DNA from: Burkholderia lata
GTDB taxonomy: Bacteria; Pseudomonadota; Gammaproteobacteria; Burkholderiales; Burkholderiaceae
DNA length: 64,000 nt
Direction: 5' to 3'
NCBI RefSeq assembly: GCF_902499335.1
Contig: NZ_CABVQK010000011.1
Coordinates: 186,001 to 250,000, forward strand
A program made the position numbers and the translations under genes. Shown in pieces: positions 1-6,453 of this stretch (positions are counted from its first letter, which is position 1; every line of letters begins with the position of its first letter). A model generated the notes under the pieces. The model saw only the letters and a program-made list of their open reading frames with translations. It was not told where the DNA came from and searched no databases.

Positions 1-36
1 GTTGTCGTCGATCACCAGGAAATTGTTCTCGCTCAT
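1..36 (-). CDS. regA: RegA/ActR-type response regulator, N-terminal fragment (gene runs off the left edge)
   Basis: Only the first 12 codons lie in the window, reading MSENNFLVIDDN. The LVIDDN stretch is the first beta strand and acidic pair of a receiver domain. The start codon lies 13 bases after the stop of the RegB-like kinase on the same strand, so the two are almost certainly cotranscribed. In this family the phosphorylated regulator controls redox-responsive genes through a Fis-type HTH, which is not visible here. The assignment to RegA rests mainly on the partner kinase. Confidence 0.75.
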   Translation of the reverse strand, partial: MSENNFLVIDDN

Positions 37-49
37 GTGGTTTCTCCGT

Positions 50-1468
50 CTACGTGTTGGTTGAGGCGGCCGATGCCGCGACGCGCACGGCCGGCAGCCG
101 CAGCACGGCCCGCGTGCCGCGCGCGGCGCTCGTGCCGGCCGGGCGGCTGTCCGGCGTGCCGGTTGTCCGTTCGGCTTGGCGCTGGCCCGCGCGTTGTCCC
201 GATCCTGCCGCGGCGTGACCATTCGCCGCACTGCCCGACCGACCGTTGCCGCCCGCCGTGCGCGGCACGACATCGGACAGTTCGATCTCGCCGCCGAGCC
301 GCGCGGCCGCACTGAACGCGAGATACAGGCCGACCCCGTGCCCGCCCTGCGTGCTGTCGACCGGCATCGCGCCGAGCGATTCACGCAACGAGGCCGGAAT
401 GCCGGGCCCGTCGTCGCATACCTCGAATTCGATCTCGTCGGCCGTGCCGCCATGCGCGACCTTCGCGGCCAGCGTCACGCGCCGCGGGCTCGCGCGCGCG
501 GCGTTGTCGAGCAGGATCGTCAGGATCTGGCCGGCAGCGACCGTATCGTCGAGCGCGACGCCCCCCGGCCGCGCGCCGAGCAGCTCGAACTGCACGTGCG
601 GATGCCGCAGGCGCCAGTGCTCGACGAACGTGTCGAGCCAGTCGTCCACCGGCTGGCGGCTCGCGGGCGCGCTCGCACGGCTGCGCAGGCGCGCGAGCGC
701 CGACGTGCAGAGCGACATCTGCTCCTCGAGCACCTTCAGGTCGGCTTCGTAGCGGGCCAGCCCCGGATCGGCGCGCGCCGCGTCGCGCAGCTCCTCGGCG
801 AGCATCGCGATCGTCGACAGCGGCGTGCCCATCTCGTGCGCGACGGTGGCTGCCTGCACGCCGAGCGCGACCGCCCGCTCGTCGCGCAGCAGGTGCTGCT
901 GCGCTTCGCCGAGCGCCGCATCGCGCTGGCGCAGCGCATTCGACATGCGCGCGACGAACCACGCGATCAGCCCGACGCTGACCATGAAGTTCGCCCACAT
1001 CCCGGTACGGTAGTAGTCGAACAGGTTCGCGGGATTGTCCATGTTGAGCGGCACCGAGTCGAAGCCGAGCGCCGCGTAGCACGCGACCGCGAACGCCGCG
1101 AGCCAGATCATCAGGTGCCACGGCAGCACCGCCGCCGCGATCGCGAGCGAAGGCAGGTACAGCGACACGAACGGATTGGTCGTGCCGCCCGACAGGAACA
1201 GCAGCGCGGACAGCGCACCGAGGTCGACCCACAGCTGGCCGAGCAGCTCGAAATTGGTCTCGGGCCGCGCGCGCAGCACGCGTACCCAGGTCAGCGCGTT
1301 GAAAACGATTTCGAGCGCGATGACCATCAGCATCGCCGGCAACGGCAGATGCACGCCGAAATAGGTCTGCACGACGCCGATCGTCACGAGCTGGCCGATG
1401 ATCGCGAGATTGCGGAGCCAGAACAGGTGACTGAGGTTGACGCGCCCGGTGGTGGTGATTCGTTGCAT
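50..1468 (-). CDS. regB: RegB/PrrB-type redox-sensing sensor histidine kinase
   Basis: This 472-aa inner-membrane histidine kinase pairs with the regulator just downstream. The first ~175 residues hold about six hydrophobic segments, with GGTTNPF at residues 94-100, the motif tied to quinone sensing in RegB proteins. The H-box is AHEMGTPLS with phospho-acceptor His211. Cys254, about 43 residues after the His, sits where RegB proteins carry the redox-active cysteine. An N box (LLDNAARAS), D box (CDDGPGIP) and G box (GGHGVGLYLA) complete the ATPase domain. A Gly/Ser/Ala/Arg-rich stretch of roughly 45 residues separates the G-box region from the last strand (AVLRLPAV), which is longer than I expect for the family. 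Known homologues tune respiration and redox balance by phosphorylating RegA. Confidence 0.88.
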   Translation of the reverse strand: MQRITTTGRVNLSHLFWLRNLAIIGQLVTIGVVQTYFGVHLPLPAMLMVIALEIVFNALTWVRVLRARPETNFELLGQLWVDLGALSALLFLSGGTTNPFVSLYLPSLAIAAAVLPWHLMIWLAAFAVACYAALGFDSVPLNMDNPANLFDYYRTGMWANFMVSVGLIAWFVARMSNALRQRDAALGEAQQHLLRDERAVALGVQAATVAHEMGTPLSTIAMLAEELRDAARADPGLARYEADLKVLEEQMSLCTSALARLRSRASAPASRQPVDDWLDTFVEHWRLRHPHVQFELLGARPGGVALDDTVAAGQILTILLDNAARASPRRVTLAAKVAHGGTADEIEFEVCDDGPGIPASLRESLGAMPVDSTQGGHGVGLYLAFSAAARLGGEIELSDVVPRTAGGNGRSGSAANGHAAAGSGQRAGQRQAERTTGTPDSRPAGTSAARGTRAVLRLPAVRVAASAASTNT

Positions 1469-1560
1469 CCGAGCAGTTTACCCGTTTAGCGGGCGGCGCC
1501 TCTAGCGGGGCCGGATCGGAGCGCGGCGAACGGGACGCCTCGCGTGCCCTGCCGGTACCG

Positions 1561-1785
1561 TCAGCCCGCCGCGCCGGCCATCCGCTGCGCGATCTCGTCG
1601 GCCAGGCACTCGGGGCACCGGCAGCGCGCGCCGGCCGCGGGCGGCGCGCCGCCGGGCAAGACCGGCATCGACGCGCACCAGCATTCGAACGGCTGCGTGC
1701 GGGCGCCGCAGTCGAAGCTGCGGCCGCAGTGCGGGCAGCGCGCGCGGCGCGGGGCGGAACGGGCGTCGGCGGCGGAATCGGTCAT
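1561..1785 (-). CDS. small cysteine-rich CWC-family protein
   Basis: This short gene encodes 74 aa. The ATG at 1785 is followed by a low-complexity stretch and then CPHC, FDC, FECWC and a C-terminal CRCPEC, giving eight cysteines arranged as in the small Cys_rich_CWC family common in proteobacteria. Such spacing suggests a zinc-binding or zinc-ribbon fold. No function is known for the family. The gene stands alone between regB on the same strand, 92 bases downstream, and argB on the opposite strand. An open frame continues upstream of the ATG, but it is arginine-rich and shows no family signature, so I start at the MTDSAAD methionine. Confidence 0.7.
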   Translation of the reverse strand: MTDSAADARSAPRRARCPHCGRSFDCGARTQPFECWCASMPVLPGGAPPAAGARCRCPECLADEIAQRMAGAAG

Positions 1786-2046
1786 GGCGAAAGCGCGGAA
1801 GCGGGCGGGAAGCCGCCCTACGCGACAAGCATAGCGCGGCGAACGGATTTTGCACGCTAGCCATTCGGCCGATGGCCATCGCGAACGCTCGCGAACCGCC
1901 CCTCCGCCGACGCCCGCGCACCGCTGCCCGTATCGCGCCCGGCATCGCGCCGCGCCATAGCCGGCGGGCCGCCGCGCGCTGTGCCCCCTCGCGCCGCCGG
2001 TGTTCCGGCCCGTCCAAAAACCCGATGCTGCGCTGCGCCACTCCTG

Positions 2047-2052
2047 TACAAT
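2047..2052 (+). promoter_or_regulatory. possible -10 box of the argB promoter (TACAAT)
   Basis: TACAAT lies 38 bases upstream of the argB start in the 305-base gap 1786-2090 that separates the CWC gene from argB. A good -35 box is not evident at 16-18 bases distance, so this is weak. The rest of the gap is GC-rich and I see no other feature in it. Confidence 0.35.
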
Positions 2053-2090
2053 TCGCCGTGTTTCAACCGTTCCCAGCCAGAGCCGCCGCC

Positions 2091-2990
2091 ATGTCCGAGC
2101 CCATCGACCTCTCGCAGATCGCCCCGACGCTGAAAGCAGAAATCCTCGCCGAGGCACTGCCGTACATTCGCCGTTACCACGGCAAGACCGTGGTCATCAA
2201 ATACGGCGGCAACGCGATGACGGAAGAGCGGCTCAAGCAAGGCTTCGCGCGCGACGTGATCCTGCTGAAACTGGTCGGCATCAACCCGGTGATCGTCCAC
2301 GGCGGCGGTCCGCAGATCGATCACGCACTGAAGAAGATCGGCAAGGCCGGCACCTTCATCCAGGGCATGCGCGTCACCGACGAAGAGACGATGGAAGTCG
2401 TCGAATGGGTGCTGGGCGGCGAAGTGCAGCAAGACATCGTGATGCTGATCAACCACTTCGGCGGCCACGCGGTGGGCCTGACGGGCAAGGACGGCGGCCT
2501 GATCCACGCGCGCAAGCTGCTGATGCCGGATCGCGACAACCCGGGCCAGTACATCGACATCGGCCAGGTCGGCGAAGTCGAGGCGATCAACCCGGCGGTC
2601 GTGAAGGCGCTGCAGGACGACGCGTTCATCCCGGTGATCTCGCCGATCGGTTTCGGTGAAGACGGCCTGTCGTACAACATCAACGCCGACCTCGTCGCGG
2701 GCAAGCTCGCCACCGTGCTGAACGCCGAGAAGCTGCTGATGATGACCAACATCCCGGGCGTGATGGACAAGGACGGCAACCTGCTGACCGATCTCTCCGC
2801 GCGCGAGATCGACGCGCTGTTCGAAGACGGCACGATCTCCGGCGGCATGCTGCCGAAGATCTCGTCGGCGCTCGACGCCGCGAAGAGCGGCGTGAAGTCG
2901 GTGCACATCGTCGACGGCCGGATCGAGCACTCGGTGCTGCTGGAAATCCTGACCGAGCAGCCGTTCGGCACGATGATCCGTTCGCATTGA
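2091..2990 (+). CDS. argB: N-acetylglutamate kinase
   Basis: This 299-aa protein catalyses the second step of arginine synthesis, ATP-dependent phosphorylation of N-acetyl-L-glutamate, in the cytoplasm. The sequence shows the amino-acid-kinase fold signatures: VVIKYGGNAM near residues 29-38, VIVHGGGPQI around residues 68-77 for the substrate, NINADLVAGKLA and TNIPGVMDKDGNLL for the nucleotide-binding half, and a GGMLPKI segment near the C terminus. The length is that of the family. The ATG at 2091 starts MSEPIDLSQIAPTL, the usual beginning; an in-frame extension upstream is arginine-rich and was discarded. The stop overlaps the TTG start of the next gene, indicating translational coupling. 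Confidence 0.95.
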   Translation: MSEPIDLSQIAPTLKAEILAEALPYIRRYHGKTVVIKYGGNAMTEERLKQGFARDVILLKLVGINPVIVHGGGPQIDHALKKIGKAGTFIQGMRVTDEETMEVVEWVLGGEVQQDIVMLINHFGGHAVGLTGKDGGLIHARKLLMPDRDNPGQYIDIGQVGEVEAINPAVVKALQDDAFIPVISPIGFGEDGLSYNINADLVAGKLATVLNAEKLLMMTNIPGVMDKDGNLLTDLSAREIDALFEDGTISGGMLPKISSALDAAKSGVKSVHIVDGRIEHSVLLEILTEQPFGTMIRSH

Positions 2991-3778
2991 CTACACGCAG
3001 CAAGACCGCCACACCCGACTTGCCGGCCCGGCTGCGGCGCCGGCGCGTGTCGCGCAGCCGGCCCCGCGCCGGCGCGCCGGTGTGGCTGTTCGATCTCGAC
3101 AACACCCTTCACCACGCATCGCACGCGATCTTTCCCGAGATCAACCGCGCGATGACGCAGTACATCATCGACGCGCTGCAGGTTGAGCGCGCCGAAGCCG
3201 ACCGCCTGCGCAACGGCTACACAGAGCGCTACGGCGCCGCGCTCCTCGGCCTCACGCGCCATCACCCGATCGACCCGCACGACTTCCTGCGCGCGGTCCA
3301 TACGTTTTCCGACCTGCCCGCGATGCTGCGCGCCGAACGCGGGCTGGCACGCATCGTCGCCTCGCTCCCCGGGCGCAAGTTCGTGCTGACCAACGCGCCG
3401 GAGAACTACGCGCGCGCGGTGCTGCGCGAGCTGCGCATCGAGCGGCTGTTCGAGCGCGTGATCGCGATCGAGCACATGCGCGACCGCCGCACGTGGCGCG
3501 CGAAGCCCGATCACACGATGCTGCGCCGGACGCTGCGCGCCGCGAACGCGCGCATGGCCGACGCGATCCTCGTCGAGGATACGCGCGGCCACCTGAAGCG
3601 CTACAAGCGTCTCGGCATCGGTACGGTGTGGATCACGGGCCACCTGCCCGGCCATTTGCCGACCACCGGTCGCCCGCACTATGTCGATCAACGCATTCGT
3701 TCGTTAAAATCGCTCCGACTGGGCACACGATCGGGGCGACAAAAATGCAGCCGACTTACCCGCAGGACCAAGCCGTAA
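2987..3778 (+). CDS. HAD-superfamily pyrimidine 5'-nucleotidase
   Basis: The predicted product is a 263-aa cytoplasmic phosphatase of the HAD superfamily, pyrimidine 5'-nucleotidase subgroup, expected to dephosphorylate small nucleotides. Motif I is WLFDLDNTLHH (DxDxT) near residue 34, motif II is FVLTNAPENYA, and motif III/IV is AKPDHTMLRR followed by ILVEDTRGHLK. The TTG start overlaps the argB stop by three bases; the first ~30 residues are basic and poorly conserved, so a later start is possible. The 3' end overlaps the first 34 bases of slmA, an unusually long overlap that the sequence clearly shows. The substrate is unknown. Confidence 0.8.
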   Translation: MTTRSKTATPDLPARLRRRRVSRSRPRAGAPVWLFDLDNTLHHASHAIFPEINRAMTQYIIDALQVERAEADRLRNGYTERYGAALLGLTRHHPIDPHDFLRAVHTFSDLPAMLRAERGLARIVASLPGRKFVLTNAPENYARAVLRELRIERLFERVIAIEHMRDRRTWRAKPDHTMLRRTLRAANARMADAILVEDTRGHLKRYKRLGIGTVWITGHLPGHLPTTGRPHYVDQRIRSLKSLRLGTRSGRQKCSRLTRRTKP

Positions 3779-4410
3779 AGGAAGACCAGGCCACACCCAC
3801 CCGCGCGCGCCCGAAGCCGGGCGAGCGCCGCGTGATGATCCTGCAGACGCTCGCCGCGATGCTCGAGGCACCCAAGCCCGAGAAAATCACGACCGCCGCG
3901 CTCGCGGCGCGGCTCGACGTGTCGGAAGCCGCGCTGTACCGGCATTTCACCAGCAAGGCGAAGATGTACGAAGGGCTGATCGAGTTCATCGAGCAGGCCC
4001 TGTTCGGACTCGTCAACCAGATCGTCGCGAAGGAGCCGAACGGCGTGCAGCAGGCACGCACGATCGCGCTGACGATGCTCAATTTCGCCGCGAAGAACCC
4101 CGGCATGACGCGCGTGCTGACAGGCGAGGCGCTGGTCGGCGAGGACGAGCGGCTCACCGAACGCGTGAACCAGCTGCTCGACCGCATCGAGGCGACCGTC
4201 AAGCAATGCCTAAGGGTCGCCCGCACCGAGGCGAATGCACCGCAGGATGGTGCCGCGCCGTTCGCGTTGCCGGCCGACTACGATCCTGCCGCGCGCGCCA
4301 GCCTGCTCGTCAGCTACGTGATCGGGCGCTGGCACCGCTTCGCCAAGGGCGGGTTTCAGAAACCGCCCTCCGAGCAGGCCGACGCGCACCTGCAGCTGAT
4401 CCTGCAATGA
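3745..4410 (+). CDS. slmA: nucleoid occlusion factor SlmA (TetR family)
   Basis: This 221-aa TetR-fold protein in related bacteria binds SlmA sites on the chromosome and blocks FtsZ ring assembly over the nucleoid. The helix-turn-helix lies around residues 45-75, with ITTAALAARLDVSEAALYRHF followed by KAKMYEGLIEFIE, the characteristic SlmA beginning. The C-terminal half matches the family, including FAAKNPGMTRVLTGEAL and SYVIGRWHRFAKGGF. The ATG at 3745 gives the usual N terminus (MQPTYPQDQ). A TAAAAT at 3705-3710 inside the preceding gene could be part of its own promoter. Order argB-nucleotidase-slmA is common in Burkholderiales. Confidence 0.92.
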   Translation: MQPTYPQDQAVKEDQATPTRARPKPGERRVMILQTLAAMLEAPKPEKITTAALAARLDVSEAALYRHFTSKAKMYEGLIEFIEQALFGLVNQIVAKEPNGVQQARTIALTMLNFAAKNPGMTRVLTGEALVGEDERLTERVNQLLDRIEATVKQCLRVARTEANAPQDGAAPFALPADYDPAARASLLVSYVIGRWHRFAKGGFQKPPSEQADAHLQLILQ

Positions 4411-4955
4411 CGTTCGCGACGGCGAACGCGCCCGGTCGCCGGGCTCGTCCGCCGGCATCGTCGATACGCACGAAGGCAACGCCGCGCGCCGCATGAGCTG
4501 ACTCGCAGGCATACGCTCGAACCGGTCCGGCCGATGCCGGATCCGGTGTCGGACTGGCACACGCGATCCCCGCTCATTATTTCGCATTCCATATCAACCT
4601 GCTCGCCGTCCTTCTGACCGGCACGTCGCCTGACATGCGGACGAGCGCGCCAGCGCTGCCGCTCCGGCTGACCACACTTCTCTCCGACTCGCTCCTGCAC
4701 CGCTACCGCTACGCGACGCCTCGGCCAGGCGCCCGCTGCGCTTAACCATTCTTCAAACAAATTCAGTACTTGTCCGACGCCTTCAAGTGGCGACTTAGAA
4801 ATCGTCCAATTCTTTCGTCCGCCTTACTTGGAAATAATGCTTCCTGTTTCCTGGCGCTGTTGTCGACCGCCCGATCGCAACGCCGGCCTGGTCAGCGCGA
4901 AGGAAACGTCGGTGCGTCGTCTTTCGACGCAAGCCCCTTACCAACAGGTACTTAC
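4411..4955. other. 545-base non-coding region: end of the slmA transcript and leader of the fimbrial cluster
   Basis: No convincing gene lies here. Directly after the slmA stop there is a perfect 7-bp hairpin (arms 4411-4417 and 4422-4428, loop GACG), followed by a second short GC hairpin near 4430-4444. Neither has a T-run, so termination is uncertain. From about 4740 to 4850 the composition becomes clearly more AT-rich than its surroundings, which is where the promoter of the fimbrial operon probably lies. No specific -35/-10 pair stands out. Confidence 0.5.
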
Positions 4956-5498
4956 ATGTCCAAAAAAGCACTTTCCATTCTGATGGCAACAGCGGGTCTC
5001 CTCGCCGTCGCTTCATCGGCCCAGGCAGCCGACGGCACGATCACGATCACCGGCGAGATCACCGCGCAGACCTGCACGATCTCGGGCGACGGCGGCGGCA
5101 AGGACTTCACCGTATCGCTGCCGACCGTATCGACGTCGTCACTCGCCACGTCCGGCGCGACCGCCGGCCGCAAGCCGTTCCGAATCGCGCTGTCGAACTG
5201 CTCGCCGAACTCGGGCAACGCATCGGTGTACTTCGAGCCGGGCCTGACGGTCAACGCAACGACCGGCCAGTTGAAGAACAACTCGGGCACGGCGACGAAC
5301 GTCGAGGTCGGCCTGCTGAACAAGGACTCCAGCAACATCAAGCTCGGCGCGGCCCAGGCGCAGCAGAACTCGCAAACCGTCCCGATCGCGGGCGGCGCGG
5401 CAACCCTCGACTACTACGCGCAATACGTCGCAACGGGTGGCGCGGCGACCGCCGGCACGGTCAACACGTCGGTCATGTATTCGGTCTCGTACCAGTAA
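4956..5498 (+). CDS. major fimbrial subunit, type 1-like pilin (first copy)
   Basis: The product is a 180-aa secreted fimbrial subunit assembled by the chaperone-usher route. A Sec signal peptide (MSKKALSILMATAGLLAVASSAQA) precedes a mature protein starting ADGTITITGEI. Two cysteines around mature positions 15 and 50 (QTC and NCS) would form the conserved intrachain disulfide, and the C terminus VMYSVSYQ carries the penultimate aromatic beta-strand motif recognised by the chaperone. The ATG at 4956 is chosen because it begins the signal peptide; the frame stays open further upstream but without a signal sequence. It is very similar to the second pilin at 9627-10172, implying duplication. Confidence 0.9.
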   Translation: MSKKALSILMATAGLLAVASSAQAADGTITITGEITAQTCTISGDGGGKDFTVSLPTVSTSSLATSGATAGRKPFRIALSNCSPNSGNASVYFEPGLTVNATTGQLKNNSGTATNVEVGLLNKDSSNIKLGAAQAQQNSQTVPIAGGAATLDYYAQYVATGGAATAGTVNTSVMYSVSYQ

Positions 5499-5514
5499 AC
5501 CGGCCTCCCGACCC

Positions 5515-5552
5515 GCGGCCCGGGCACTCGAAGCAAGGGTGGCACGGGCCGC
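5515..5552 (+). promoter_or_regulatory. intercistronic stem-loop between pilin and chaperone genes
   Basis: A perfect 8-bp GC stem is formed by 5515-5522 and 5545-5552 around a 22-base loop, starting 16 bases after the pilin stop. No T-run follows. In fimbrial operons such structures often stabilise the abundant pilin mRNA or attenuate read-through into the chaperone and usher genes. That role is inferred here. Confidence 0.45.
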
Positions 5553-5604
5553 CTCCCCCGGCCGACGGGGCACATGTTTGTCAATCGAGAAGGAGAAATC
5601 GACG

Positions 5605-6369
5605 ATGGGGATGCCAATGAACTGGCGCGCGCGCATGGGTGCCGCGATGCTGATCGCGTCGCTGGCCGGCGCGGGTGCGGCGGAAGCAAGCGTGGTGATC
5701 GGCGGCACACGCGTTGTCTATCCGGAAAAGGAGCGCGAGGTCACGGTCAAGCTGACCAACGAGGGCGACAGGCCGTCGCTCGTGCAGGCGTGGATCGACG
5801 ACGGCAACCCCAGCGCGCTGCCGGACGACTCGAAGGTGCCGTTCATGCTGACACCTCCGCTGTTCCGCCTCGATCCGAACAAGGGGCAAAGCCTGAGGCT
5901 GATCTACACGAAGGAACCGCTCGCCCAGGACAAGGAAACGCTGTACTGGCTGAACGTGCTCGACGTCCCGCCGCAGGCGGCCGACGACCCTGATTCACCA
6001 AACCTGCTGCAGCTCGCGTTCCGTTCGCGCATCAAGCTGTTCTTCCGTCCCGCCGCGCTGCAGGGCGTGGCCGACGAATCCGCCGAAAAGGTGACCTGGA
6101 ACTTCGCGCCGAAGGCCGGCGGCGGCTACGCGCTGGAAGCCAGGAATCCGACGCCTTACCACGTGACGTTCACCCAGCTGACCGTCAAGTCCGGCGCCAC
6201 GACCTGGACCAACGCGGTGGGCGGCATGGTCAAGCCCGGAGCCACCGAGCGCTTCGACGTCGGCAACGTGCCGTCGCAGCCTGCCGGGCCGATCGAAGTC
6301 GACTACACGTTCCTCGACGACTACGGCGCGGGCGTCAAGGGCACCTACGCGCCAAAAGCGGCGCGCTGA
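5605..6369 (+). CDS. periplasmic fimbrial chaperone (PapD family)
   Basis: This 254-aa protein is the periplasmic chaperone that holds pilins before delivery to the usher. A signal peptide ends near residue 30 (AGAAEASVVIGGTRVVYP). PapD-family landmarks are GGTRVVYPEKEREVTVKLTN in the first strand region, with the subunit-anchoring Arg in TRVVYP, then FMLTPPLFRLDPNKGQSLRL, LYWLNVLDVPP and a RSRIKLFFRP segment carrying the Lys/Arg cleft. The second immunoglobulin-like domain follows. A strong Shine-Dalgarno AAGGAG lies 5590-5595, about 9 bases before the ATG at 5605. The gene sits between the pilin and the usher as expected for the family. Confidence 0.92.
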   Translation: MGMPMNWRARMGAAMLIASLAGAGAAEASVVIGGTRVVYPEKEREVTVKLTNEGDRPSLVQAWIDDGNPSALPDDSKVPFMLTPPLFRLDPNKGQSLRLIYTKEPLAQDKETLYWLNVLDVPPQAADDPDSPNLLQLAFRSRIKLFFRPAALQGVADESAEKVTWNFAPKAGGGYALEARNPTPYHVTFTQLTVKSGATTWTNAVGGMVKPGATERFDVGNVPSQPAGPIEVDYTFLDDYGAGVKGTYAPKAAR

Positions 6370-6453
6370 AGTCTTCGTCCGTACCTGACTCCATCCCGTG
6401 TCGGATCGTTGGTGCAGTGATCGCACCGACGAGGGCACACCGTCGCTCGCACT

